From an uncultured Lachnospiraceae bacterium (GTDB lineage Bacteria; Bacillota; Clostridia; Lachnospirales; Lachnospiraceae), in NCBI GenBank assembly GCA_910577645.1, contig CAJTOL010000015.1, positions 1 through 64,000 of the forward strand: a stretch of 64,000 nucleotides of DNA, read 5' to 3'. Both the position numbers and the translations under genes were made by a program. This document shows positions 28,153 to 37,739 of the stretch, in pieces. The notes beneath the pieces are model-generated. The model was not told the origin of the DNA and did not search any database. It saw only the letters and a list, made by a program, of their open reading frames with translations. How positions within the stretch are numbered: the first letter of the stretch is position 1; every line of letters begins with the position of its first letter.

Positions 28153-28166
28153 ATAAGAACAATTAT
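28153..28166 (+). promoter_or_regulatory. Leader motif copy 2
   Basis: ATAAGAACAATTAT lies 48 nt before the ATG at 28215. It is the shortest match of the four copies. Together with copy 1 it brackets the 205-bp centre of the divergent intergenic region. Confidence 0.55.
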
Positions 28167-28214
28167 TACGTTTTGATATTTAATTGAATATATTATCTGA
28201 ATAAAGAGGATTTT

Positions 28215-29621
28215 ATGAAAACAAACTGGCCTTTATTAAAAATCTCATGCATTTACTTGCTCTGCGCTGTGCTTTTTTATTTTGCTGGCGATGACCAATT
28301 AAAATATAAATACGATACTAGCCCAATGGATTCTCAAACAGGTATTCTGGACGAACTTTCGGAAGGTATAATTCTATCCCAAAGTTTTAAATCCAAGACA
28401 GAGACCCTCGATGCAATAGATATAAAATTCGCCACTTACGGGCGAAAAAACAGCGGAAACCTATATCTGTACATTTTAGATTCTAATGATACTCCAATGG
28501 CCCAACAGACTATTTTTGCTGGAGATCTTGTTGACGGTGAACTATATCGTTGGAATTTTTCTTCTATTATAGATAATGCTAAAAATAAGGATTTTCAATT
28601 AGTAATTAAATCTTCTTGCCGTCCCGGCCAGTCGCCTTCTGTTTACTATTCAAGCCTTAACTCAGAAACAAATTATACGGTTAATGGTGAAATCAGAACT
28701 GGCAGTCTCTCTTTCAGCCATATTGGGAAAGAGTATTTTTTCCTGGGTGATTATTATTGGCAATCCGTTTTTATTGGGCTTATTTTAATTACATTCTATT
28801 ACATTTGGTTTTTATATCGGAATAAAATTGGAAAAAGAACACTCGTTTCTTGGATTTTTACTGTTTGGAAAAAGTATGATTTCCTAATTAAACAGCTTGT
28901 TTCAAGAGATTTTAAAACTAAATATAAACGTTCTGTGCTGGGCTACTTATGGAGTTTTCTTAACCCATTATTGACAATGGCTGTTCAGTATATCGTGTTC
29001 TCAACTATTTTTCGATCTGGAATAGAGAATTTTCCTGTATATCTGCTCTCAGGAATTATCATATTTAATTTTTTTCAGGAGTCTGTTGGGCAAGGATTAC
29101 TAGCTATCGTGGCTAACGCCAGCTTAATAACTAAGGTATATATGCCTAAGTATATTTATCCTGTAACAAAGGTTGTGTCTTGCTCTATTAATTTATTTAT
29201 TTCCATCATCCCGCTATTAATGGTAACAATTCTTACTGGTACCCCTATTACCAAGGCCATTATTTTAGTTCCTTATGCCTTGTTATGTTTGTTGGTATTC
29301 TGTATTGGAATGTCTATGCTGCTATCAACTGCAATGGTCTTTTTCAGGGACACACAATATCTTTGGGGAATTATTAGTTTAGCATGGATGTATGCAACAC
29401 CACTGTTTTATCCAGAAAATATTATTCCGGCACATTTCCGCTTTATACAGACCTTAAATCCAATTTACCACTATGTAAGGTTTGTAAGAGTTATTTTGAT
29501 TAATGGAGTTTCTCCAGAACCTAAAGCATACTTAGTTTGCGGCGCGTCTGCCTTACTAATGTGTGTTATTGGCGGATTTGTATTCAAAAGACATCAGGAC
29601 AAGTTTGTCCTGTTTGTTTAG
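28215..29621 (+). CDS. wzm: ABC polysaccharide permease (Wzm type) fused to an N-terminal exported domain, second copy
   Basis: 468 residues, same layout as 26483: helix, exported beta-rich domain (about 24-180, with QSFKSKTETLDAIDIKFATY), second helix, permease (about 215-468). The permease halves are very similar; the exported domains are more diverged, which suggests different glycan or partner recognition. First gene of the plus-strand operon; AGAGGA precedes the ATG. The Wzt partner starts 10 nt after its stop. Confidence 0.88.
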   Translation: MKTNWPLLKISCIYLLCAVLFYFAGDDQLKYKYDTSPMDSQTGILDELSEGIILSQSFKSKTETLDAIDIKFATYGRKNSGNLYLYILDSNDTPMAQQTIFAGDLVDGELYRWNFSSIIDNAKNKDFQLVIKSSCRPGQSPSVYYSSLNSETNYTVNGEIRTGSLSFSHIGKEYFFLGDYYWQSVFIGLILITFYYIWFLYRNKIGKRTLVSWIFTVWKKYDFLIKQLVSRDFKTKYKRSVLGYLWSFLNPLLTMAVQYIVFSTIFRSGIENFPVYLLSGIIIFNFFQESVGQGLLAIVANASLITKVYMPKYIYPVTKVVSCSINLFISIIPLLMVTILTGTPITKAIILVPYALLCLLVFCIGMSMLLSTAMVFFRDTQYLWGIISLAWMYATPLFYPENIIPAHFRFIQTLNPIYHYVRFVRVILINGVSPEPKAYLVCGASALLMCVIGGFVFKRHQDKFVLFV

Positions 29622-29631
29622 AGGATTGGTT

Positions 29632-30357
29632 ATGATAAAAGTTGAGCACATTTCAATGAAGTTTAATGTTGCAAATGACAAAATAATGAGCTTGAAAGAG
29701 ACTATTGTAGCACTGCTTTCAGGACGGTTAAAGTATGAACAATTTACAGTTTTTGAGGATGTCAGTTTTAATATTGAAAAAGGGGAAGTAGTTGGTATTG
29801 TCGGAAAAAACGGAGCCGGAAAAAGTACACTTTTAAAAATTATTTCCGGAGTATTAAAACCCACAGCGGGAAATGTCTCTATTGGTGGAAATGTAGTTCC
29901 GATGCTTGAACTGGGCTCTGGTTTTGATATGGAATTAACTGGACAGGAAAATATTTTCTTGAACGGAGCTATCCTCGGCTATAGTAAGGAATTTCTTCTG
30001 AAAAAATATGATGAAATTGTAGCGTTTTCTGAACTGGGAGATTTTATCTATATGCCGATTCGAAATTACTCATCCGGAATGCTTGCTAGATTGGCATTTT
30101 CAATCGCAACTGTAGTAAAACCTGAGATTTTGATTGTAGACGAAATCCTATCTGTAGGCGATGCAGGATTTCAGGCAAAAAGTTTGAACAGAATGATGGA
30201 ATTAATGAGTGGCGGTACTACGGTTCTTTTTGTATCCCATGATTTACAGCAAATCGAAGACATGTGTGATCGGGTTTTATGGTTAGAAAATCATAAAATG
30301 CGTATGTATGATAATGCCAAGGTAGTATGTAAAGCATACAAAGAATATTGGCTCTAA
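29632..30357 (+). CDS. wzt: Polysaccharide ABC exporter ATPase, Wzt type, second copy
   Basis: 241 residues from the ATG at 29632 (AGAGGATT before it); a longer frame from 29563 would overlap the permease and has no ribosome site. Walker A GKNGAGKST, signature YSSGMLARLAF, Walker B ILIVDEILSVGD, VSHDLQQ. It has no C-terminal domain and pairs with the permease at 28215. Confidence 0.92.
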   Translation: MIKVEHISMKFNVANDKIMSLKETIVALLSGRLKYEQFTVFEDVSFNIEKGEVVGIVGKNGAGKSTLLKIISGVLKPTAGNVSIGGNVVPMLELGSGFDMELTGQENIFLNGAILGYSKEFLLKKYDEIVAFSELGDFIYMPIRNYSSGMLARLAFSIATVVKPEILIVDEILSVGDAGFQAKSLNRMMELMSGGTTVLFVSHDLQQIEDMCDRVLWLENHKMRMYDNAKVVCKAYKEYWL

Positions 30358-30384
30358 CATCTGTTATGGAGGTATATCCAGACT

Positions 30385-32859
30385 ATGTATCCTTGTACCA
30401 ATATATCCGCTCCTAAAATATCCATTATTATCCCTGTATATAATGGTGAAAAATATTTACGTGAGGCAATTGAAAGCGCCCTGAATCAAGACTATTCCAA
30501 TAAGGAGATTTTGGTTATTAATGATGGCTCTACCGATAGAACAGAGGAAATTGCTTTATCATATGGAGACAAACTGCGCTACTTCTATAAAGAAAATGGC
30601 GGGGTTGCCACAGCGCTTAATCTTGGAATTTGGAAAATGACTGGGGATTATTTTTCATGGTTAAGCCATGATGATCGATATAAATCCTATAAAATTTCTC
30701 AGCAAGTAGATGCTCTTCTCCAACAGAATGATAGATCTACAATTATCGTTAATGGTTTTCAAGTTATAGATGAGAATGGAAATTATCTATATGACAATAA
30801 TCCTTTAGAACTCTATCCAAAAGAGTATTTAGAGCTTCCACTATTTTCCGTCTTTCATGGAGTGATTCACGGGTGCTCTTTGTTAATTGCAAAATCACAC
30901 TTTGAGAGAGTAGGATTCTTTAATACGGAGCTAAGAAATACTCAGGATTATGACATGTGGTTTCGCATTTTAAGGGGACAAAAAATATGTTATTTAAACT
31001 CCCTTAATCTTGAATCCCGCAGCCATAAGGAACAGGGAAGCAAAAAATTGGGGAAATCATATATTGAAGAATGTGAAAGACTTTGGATTCGCTTGCTTGG
31101 TCAAATAACCCATCAGGAAATTCTTCAGATAGAATCTTCTGTTTGGAAATTCTATTATGAAGAAGCAACTTTTTTTAGGAACCATACGCCCTATATTAAA
31201 GCAGCGAATTTTTCGGAACAGTTATTATTAAATGAGCTTAGAAAGCTCTATCTGGACAATCCTTCCATTGCAAAAGAACATTTGATTTTTTGCGGCATAC
31301 CGGCTTCACTACTAAATGACCCTTTTTTAAACATATTAGCGCACTCATCATCGGATGATAGTTGCATGTTAATAGACAACAATTATTATTTGGGTGGGAA
31401 TGGAGAAAATAGTTTAACTACATTCAGTCAGCTGACACAACACAAATTTTTACGAATCTGTGTTGTTAATCTTAGTGAAATATGTGTAGCAGAAACTGTT
31501 GATGAGCCAAGAATAATATACCCCTATGACTATATTGAATTTTTGCCCAAATTTCTTCTGTTTTCAGGTATCCGTACAGTATGCTTTCACAGCTCTTGCA
31601 AAGAACGGCTGGAAGAAACTTGCAGCCGTTTCCAAGAGTTAGAGTTTAAAACAAGTGTATATAATGAAAGGCTTTCTGAAAAAGATTTAAATAACGAGAT
31701 TTCCGAAGCGTGGAAACAGATTATCTCTAATTCTAATAATGTCTTTTGGTCTTTATCAAACAAAGAGGCCGACTTACAAATGCAATTAGAGAAAGCAAAT
31801 AAAGCGGCCCTGCAATGGGAGCAAAACTATCATGATATAGAAGAAAGCCGTTATTGGGAGATGACCAAACCCCTGCGCCTTGGAACAGATTTCTTGAAAA
31901 GGCTGTTTTATACTCTTCCTATGTCAAATAGCTTTAGAAATCGGCTGCGCTCCGTTCTCCTGCACAGAAAATTAGAGTATACAAATATTTATAAGGAAAA
32001 TGCTCCTAAGCTAGATATTTCAAAACCGTTAAGAGTATCTGCAGTAATACCAAATTATAACTATGGCAGGTATATTGTAGAACGTATTGATTCTATTCTG
32101 CTGCAGACTTATCCAGTACACGAAATAATTATTTTAGATGATTGCTCTACTGATAATAGTGTTGAAATTATTGAGCGGAAAATCCAGGAAGTTCAGGGCA
32201 AGATCAAAATACGTTTTGTAAAAAACACCAGAAATTCTGGAAGTGTATTTGCACAATGGCAGCGGGCCTTTTCTGAAGCTACAGGGGATTATGTATGGAT
32301 CGCTGAAGCTGACGATAGCTGTAGTAACTATTTTTTATCAACTGTAATGGAAGGATTTGCAAATGAGAATGTGGTTTTATCTTATTGCGAATCGCTAACA
32401 ATTGATACAAATAATCTGATTCTTATGCATGATTTACGTCCTTGGATTGATATTTATAATTGTGGAAAATGGGATTGCAACTATGTAAATAGCGGAATTA
32501 ATGAAATACGAGAGTCATTATGTATTAATAATACCATTGCTAATGTTTCCAGTGTGGTCTTTAAAAACGGAAACTATGACGGCATATTAGAAGAGGCAAA
32601 AAAATTCCATTTAGCTGGGGACTGGTATGTCTATATGAGACTTCTAGAGCGTGGAAATATAAGTTATAATTCAGCTTCTTTAAACTACCATAGAATGCAT
32701 GATAAAGGTGTCACTTTAACGACAAATCATCAGCAGGATTTTGATGAGATTGTTACTCTGCAAGAATACGCTCTATGCCGATATGACATATCAAGCGATG
32801 TAAAGGCAAAAGTATATAAAAGGCGAGAGGAGGTACATAAGCGGTATGGCCTCCAATAA
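30385..32859 (+). CDS. Double GT2 glycosyltransferase
   Basis: 824 residues. The first GT2 domain covers about 7-250 (ISIIIPVYNGEKYL, NDGSTDRT, WLSHDD, TQDYDMW). A helical linker of about 450-520 precedes a second GT2 domain from about 548 (VSAVIPNYNYGRY, DDCSTDNS, AEADDS). Both keep the acidic metal-binding residues, so two sugars may be added by one protein. The first domain resembles the second domain of the protein at 33886. GGAGG stands upstream. Confidence 0.87.
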   Translation: MYPCTNISAPKISIIIPVYNGEKYLREAIESALNQDYSNKEILVINDGSTDRTEEIALSYGDKLRYFYKENGGVATALNLGIWKMTGDYFSWLSHDDRYKSYKISQQVDALLQQNDRSTIIVNGFQVIDENGNYLYDNNPLELYPKEYLELPLFSVFHGVIHGCSLLIAKSHFERVGFFNTELRNTQDYDMWFRILRGQKICYLNSLNLESRSHKEQGSKKLGKSYIEECERLWIRLLGQITHQEILQIESSVWKFYYEEATFFRNHTPYIKAANFSEQLLLNELRKLYLDNPSIAKEHLIFCGIPASLLNDPFLNILAHSSSDDSCMLIDNNYYLGGNGENSLTTFSQLTQHKFLRICVVNLSEICVAETVDEPRIIYPYDYIEFLPKFLLFSGIRTVCFHSSCKERLEETCSRFQELEFKTSVYNERLSEKDLNNEISEAWKQIISNSNNVFWSLSNKEADLQMQLEKANKAALQWEQNYHDIEESRYWEMTKPLRLGTDFLKRLFYTLPMSNSFRNRLRSVLLHRKLEYTNIYKENAPKLDISKPLRVSAVIPNYNYGRYIVERIDSILLQTYPVHEIIILDDCSTDNSVEIIERKIQEVQGKIKIRFVKNTRNSGSVFAQWQRAFSEATGDYVWIAEADDSCSNYFLSTVMEGFANENVVLSYCESLTIDTNNLILMHDLRPWIDIYNCGKWDCNYVNSGINEIRESLCINNTIANVSSVVFKNGNYDGILEEAKKFHLAGDWYVYMRLLERGNISYNSASLNYHRMHDKGVTLTTNHQQDFDEIVTLQEYALCRYDISSDVKAKVYKRREEVHKRYGLQ

Positions 32860-33856
32860 ACAGCTATCCATCATTATACCAGTATATAATACAGAAAAAT
32901 ATTTAAAAAAATGTTTAGACTCCGTTGTTGCAGCTGCAGATTCCTGTATGGAAGTTCTTATTATCAATGACGGGTCAACTGACAATTCAGAAGAACTTAT
33001 TTTAGAATACTGTCAAATGCATCCAACCCTTTTCTGCTACTATAAAAAGCAAAATGGCGGTTTATCAGATGTTAAAAATTACGGTTTAGCCAGAGCCTCT
33101 GGAGAATATGTTATCTTTTTAGATTCGGATGACTACATAGAACCCCAAATGTATCGGGAAATGTTATCTGCCGCGGTTTCTTCACAGGCAGATGTTGTTG
33201 TATGTGATTTTCAAATGGTTTTTGAGAATCATACGCCGTCTTATGTTGTTCACTGCAATAATCCCAATAGGAATACAGTCTTCGAACAAGTATTAGATAC
33301 CTGGATGATGGGAACATCCTGCAATAAAATCGTCAAACGAATCCTTTACAATGGCTTAGAGTTTCCTAAAGGTATGAATAATGAAGATATCTGTGTTACC
33401 CCTACTGTTTTAGGAAGAGCAAACAAAATCATAGTTATTAACAAACCATTCTACAATTATTTACAGCGCCAGGGTTCTATCCAAAATAGTGAATTTGATG
33501 AACGGCGATTTGTAATATTAGACGCCGCTAAAATGGCAGTTGAATATGCAAAGGAACTTCCTCTAGAAAAACAAAACTTAATAAAATGTTCATTATATCT
33601 GCATCAGATTCTGGCTATGGCAATGTACCCTATACGCGAACAGCCTTTTAAAAAACGCTATTTGTTGCTTCGTAAATATATGGATAATGTATATAGGTTA
33701 TTCCCGGATTTTATGAATGTGGGGGCTTTTGATGAGTTTGTTACTTGGGATGGAATTAGGGTTAGAAGTTATAGGAAAATCACTTTAGCACTATTAAAGA
33801 ACCAACTATACAGAACGACCAGTTTGTTTTTTTCTATTGTTAATTACTTTTCTTAA
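32846..33856 (+). CDS. GT2 family glycosyltransferase
   Basis: 336 residues. LSIIIPVYNTEKYLKKCLDS, NDGSTDNSEE and LDSDDYIEP mark a classic capsular GT2 enzyme. It overlaps the end of the previous gene by 14 nt with GGAGG inside that gene, so the two are translationally coupled. Sugar specificity unknown. Confidence 0.88.
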   Translation: MASNKQLSIIIPVYNTEKYLKKCLDSVVAAADSCMEVLIINDGSTDNSEELILEYCQMHPTLFCYYKKQNGGLSDVKNYGLARASGEYVIFLDSDDYIEPQMYREMLSAAVSSQADVVVCDFQMVFENHTPSYVVHCNNPNRNTVFEQVLDTWMMGTSCNKIVKRILYNGLEFPKGMNNEDICVTPTVLGRANKIIVINKPFYNYLQRQGSIQNSEFDERRFVILDAAKMAVEYAKELPLEKQNLIKCSLYLHQILAMAMYPIREQPFKKRYLLLRKYMDNVYRLFPDFMNVGAFDEFVTWDGIRVRSYRKITLALLKNQLYRTTSLFFSIVNYFS

Positions 33857-33885
33857 AATTATGGCAAAATACGAAGGAGGCAATT

Positions 33886-36699
33886 ATGTTTGGTAGCTAT
33901 CTGCTTTCAGTTATTGTTCCAATATATAATTCAGAAAAATATATTACTAAATGTCTCGAATGCCTGTTGGGGCAGTCCCTTTCTCCGATAGAAATAATTA
34001 TCGTGAATGATGGTTCTACTGATCAGACGAAAATGATAGCTCAGCGATATGCTAATAAGTATAGAAACGTAGTCTTAATTAACAATACAACACCTTGTGG
34101 CTGTGGCCCTGCTCGAAATATTGGCCTTAAAAGTGCCTCTGCTGATATCGTAGGTTTTTTTGATGTTGATGACTATGCCGATCAGGACTATTTTAAAAAT
34201 ATGTATACCGCACTACAAAAATTCAGGGCTGATATCGCATGTTCAGATTTAGCCTTAGTTTATAATAAAGAAATTTTATATAGTAATTTATTAGAAGATA
34301 ACCCTTATTTACACGAAAATAACATTTCAATTTCAACAAGAAATCCTGAGCTTCCACAGATTATATCTCCCGAAACTGCCAGTGCACATTGGGGAGCTGC
34401 TGCTGCTCCAACAAAGCTATTTTTAAAAAGCAAAAGTATTCCCTTTGGAGAGGGCATTAGTGATGATATACCTAGGACATTTCCGCTATTAGCGCAAGCA
34501 GAAAAGATTGTGTACGTTCCTAACAATTACTATTATTATGTACAGCGGGACACTTCCTTAGAGCATTCTCCTATTTCTATAAAAAAGTTAGGATTAGGCA
34601 GTACATTGATTGAGACATTGCATAGACTACCTGCATCTGCCTCCGGGAAAGAGATTGCGAAACTGATTTTTGCGTTTAGCAGTTGGCGTATTTTGTTAAA
34701 TATTTTGGCGTTAAACTCCTCTGAGGATAAAAAAGCTTTCTTATCTACGTACTTCAAAAATTTATGTGCTGATACAGAACCAATCCAGAGGCTTTTGCAA
34801 AGTAATCAATATTTAGAACATCTTCTAGCACAAAAAAGTTTTGGAGAACGTACATTTATACACGATTTAATAAGACTTTTTCTTGAGAAAGATTTTAACC
34901 AAATGATTGGTCTATATGAAAAATTTGGGGAAGTTCCTCAAAACTATTTGCCTAAAGTTTCTATAATAATTCCTGTTTATAATGGTTCGAATTTTTTACA
35001 GGAGGCTATTTGTTCAGCCTTAGCACAAGATTATCCGAATCTAGAAGTTATTATTGTAAATGATGGTTCTAATGATCATGGCGAAACTGAACAAATTGCT
35101 TTATCTTTTGGTGAACGAATAAAATATTATTATAAACCGAATGGAGGAGTCGCTTCTGCATTAAACTATGGGATAGAGAAAATGACTGGAGAATACTTTT
35201 CCTGGTTGAGTCATGATGATAAATATGAGCCTGATAAAATTTCTAAATCTATCTATGAATTAGCTAAATTTCAGGATCCAACTACACCTGTCGTTTGCGG
35301 TTATAAAGTAATAAATTCAGAAAATAATATTTTATATGATGTTAATCCTTTATCACAGTATACAAAAGAAGAATTACAACGGCCACTGTTTGCCGTTGTA
35401 CATGGATGTATTCATGGCTGTGCCATACTAATCCACAAAAAACTTTTTGAATCTAATGGGGTATTTAACCCCGAATTACCTACTACTCAGGATTATGACT
35501 TATGGTTTAGACTTCTTAGGAATAAAGAAATATGCTTTTTAGATGGTTCTTATGTATTATCCAGATGCCATGAAAAACAGGATAGTAAACGATACTATAA
35601 ACAGCATTTAAAGGAATGCAATTCCTTATGGATAAAGATACTAAGTTCTCTTTCCCAAAATGAGATGGAGGAAATGGTCGATAAAAATGAACTTTATAAG
35701 GTAAGGGCTTTTTGGCTATCAGAAAAAGCCTTTTTCACCCAAACCCCCTACAACGAGGTTATCTCATTTATTAATTCAAAATTACTTGAAGAGGCCAAAA
35801 ATATATGGATTACTACGGGCAAAGGTTACTACTTAAGCCAAATAAGCGGGCTTGACAAAAATATTTTATCTCTAAGTATATTTAAACAGTATATAACGGA
35901 TCTTTCTAAAGAAAGAATATGCATTATTACTAATCAATTTAATGAGATCGAAATAGATAATTTGTTCCAAGATATAGCTAGCAATACACAGAATAAATTT
36001 CAATTTTTCAAAATAATCTTGGGGAATACTAGCAAAATGAGGCTCTTAACTTTTGGCAGTATTGTAGAAATGCATTTACCTGATGAGAGTTCAACAACCC
36101 TTGCCTTGATTTTGCGTCTACTTAAAATCCAAAAGTGCATCTTTAGCGGCGAATTAGATTCCAAAATCTCTTTCAACTTTGAAGAATTTAAATCTTTAGG
36201 ACTACAATTAATTATCTATTGTACGAAATCGCTATTCGATTATTATAGCGAAAATACAGTCTTATCTCAAATCAATAGAAAAAAGATGCTTGAAAATGCG
36301 GATCTGATTATCTGGCAGGATGACCAAAGTGGAGGATATCCTCAATACCGAGACAAGTCAATAACTATACCTCCAAATTATAATCTAGAGGCAACAAATT
36401 TTTGGATTCAAATTTTTGAGAATACAGTAGTAACTAATATAAAGCTAATAAATCCTACTGATGCCGAAGATATATGGTTCGTTTTGTACGAAAAATTGCT
36501 TTCCCAATATGTAAATAACTCTAATGAAATTTCCATAGCTTTCTCAAAAGAGCAGACGGCATCTTCTAGTCCTATAGTAAACGAAAGCAAATGGCAAGAG
36601 GCTTATGAGTCCATTTATAATAGCACATCCTGGAAAGCAACTTTCATTTTTAGACGCTTTGTAGATTATTTTAAAGAAGTATTAAATAAAAAAAGATAA
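33886..36699 (+). CDS. Double GT2 glycosyltransferase, long form
   Basis: 937 residues. GT2 domain one (about 4-230) has LSVIVPIYNSEKY, NDGSTDQT and DVDDYAD. GT2 domain two (about 350-590) has VSIIIPVYNGSNFL, NDGSNDH, WLSHDDKYEP and TQDYDLW. The remaining 330 residues are not recognised and end in the SIYNSTSWKAT type tail common in these enzymes. GAAGGAGG precedes the ATG. Confidence 0.86.
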   Translation: MFGSYLLSVIVPIYNSEKYITKCLECLLGQSLSPIEIIIVNDGSTDQTKMIAQRYANKYRNVVLINNTTPCGCGPARNIGLKSASADIVGFFDVDDYADQDYFKNMYTALQKFRADIACSDLALVYNKEILYSNLLEDNPYLHENNISISTRNPELPQIISPETASAHWGAAAAPTKLFLKSKSIPFGEGISDDIPRTFPLLAQAEKIVYVPNNYYYYVQRDTSLEHSPISIKKLGLGSTLIETLHRLPASASGKEIAKLIFAFSSWRILLNILALNSSEDKKAFLSTYFKNLCADTEPIQRLLQSNQYLEHLLAQKSFGERTFIHDLIRLFLEKDFNQMIGLYEKFGEVPQNYLPKVSIIIPVYNGSNFLQEAICSALAQDYPNLEVIIVNDGSNDHGETEQIALSFGERIKYYYKPNGGVASALNYGIEKMTGEYFSWLSHDDKYEPDKISKSIYELAKFQDPTTPVVCGYKVINSENNILYDVNPLSQYTKEELQRPLFAVVHGCIHGCAILIHKKLFESNGVFNPELPTTQDYDLWFRLLRNKEICFLDGSYVLSRCHEKQDSKRYYKQHLKECNSLWIKILSSLSQNEMEEMVDKNELYKVRAFWLSEKAFFTQTPYNEVISFINSKLLEEAKNIWITTGKGYYLSQISGLDKNILSLSIFKQYITDLSKERICIITNQFNEIEIDNLFQDIASNTQNKFQFFKIILGNTSKMRLLTFGSIVEMHLPDESSTTLALILRLLKIQKCIFSGELDSKISFNFEEFKSLGLQLIIYCTKSLFDYYSENTVLSQINRKKMLENADLIIWQDDQSGGYPQYRDKSITIPPNYNLEATNFWIQIFENTVVTNIKLINPTDAEDIWFVLYEKLLSQYVNNSNEISIAFSKEQTASSSPIVNESKWQEAYESIYNSTSWKATFIFRRFVDYFKEVLNKKR

Positions 36700-36720
36700 C
36701 TTATTTCAAAGGAGACTATC

Positions 36721-37737
36721 ATGTTCAAAGACAAAACCCTTTTAATTACCGGAGGTACCGGTTCTTTCGGAAACGCTGTATTAAAACGTTTTTTAGATAC
36801 TGATATTAAAGAAATTCGAGTTTTTAGCCGGGATGAAAAAAAGCAGGACGATATGAGAAACCTCTATCATAATGACAAGCTTAAATTTTTTATTGGTGAT
36901 ACCAGAGACTATAATAGTATTTATCAGGCAATGCATGGTGTGGATTATGTCTTTCAAGCCGCTGCATTAAAGCAAGTTCCTTCCTGCGAATTCTTTCCTC
37001 TGGAAGCAGTAAAAACTAATGTGGTAGGAACAGAAAATGTTTTAACAGCCGCTATTGACTGCGGCGTAAAAAACGTAATATGCCTATCAACGGATAAAGC
37101 AGTCTACCCTATTAATGCTATGGGAATGACAAAATCCTTGATGGAGAAAATTGCTGTTGCAAAAGCCAGAAATAGCAAAAATACTATTGTATGTGTTACA
37201 AGATATGGAAATGTTATGTGTTCCAGAGGTTCCGTAATTCCACTATTTATTGATCAAATAAAAGCTAATCATCCGATAACGATTACGGATCCTAATATGA
37301 CCCGTTTTATGATGTCATTAGACAGCGCTGTCGATTTAGTCTTATTTGCTTTTGAACACTCAAAAGGCGGAGAACTATTTATTCAAAAGGCTCCGGCAGC
37401 AACCATACAAACTTTGGCGGAAGCCGTTTGTGAATTATTCGGAAATAAGCAGGAACCGCACATTATAGGTACCCGCCACGGAGAAAAACTTTATGAATCA
37501 CTGTTAACACGTGAAGAGATGGTTCGAGCCGTTGATTTTGGCGACTATTATGTAGTTCCTAGCGATAACCGCGATCTAAACTATAGCAAGTATTTCTCTA
37601 AAGGGCAGGTGGAATTTTCAGAAGCACAGGACTACACTTCTCATAATACCAGACGGCTAAACAAAGAAGAAATGAAAGAAATGCTTCTCTCACTTGATTA
37701 TGTAAAAGAGCAGCTTAGTATGGAAAGCAGGGTATAA
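36721..37737 (+). CDS. UDP-GlcNAc 4,6-dehydratase/5-epimerase, CapE/WbjB/FnlA-like
   Basis: 338 residues. Cofactor site GGTGSFGNA and the FQAAALKQVPSCEFFP and LSTDKAVYPINAMGMTK segments are those of CapE-type enzymes. In these the usual catalytic Tyr is replaced by Met (MGMTK). They convert UDP-GlcNAc to the 4-keto-6-deoxy-L-hexosamine, the first step to UDP-L-FucNAc or UDP-L-QuiNAc. Genes 37740 and 38869 supply the next steps. AAAGGAG precedes the ATG. Confidence 0.88.
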   Translation: MFKDKTLLITGGTGSFGNAVLKRFLDTDIKEIRVFSRDEKKQDDMRNLYHNDKLKFFIGDTRDYNSIYQAMHGVDYVFQAAALKQVPSCEFFPLEAVKTNVVGTENVLTAAIDCGVKNVICLSTDKAVYPINAMGMTKSLMEKIAVAKARNSKNTIVCVTRYGNVMCSRGSVIPLFIDQIKANHPITITDPNMTRFMMSLDSAVDLVLFAFEHSKGGELFIQKAPAATIQTLAEAVCELFGNKQEPHIIGTRHGEKLYESLLTREEMVRAVDFGDYYVVPSDNRDLNYSKYFSKGQVEFSEAQDYTSHNTRRLNKEEMKEMLLSLDYVKEQLSMESRV

Positions 37738-37739
37738 CT

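Noticed and set aside
28172..28200. TTGATA with TATTAT as a promoter for the plus operon at 28215
   Set aside because: The spacing is only about 12 bp, too short for a normal promoter; no better pair could be chosen with confidence in this AT-rich stretch.
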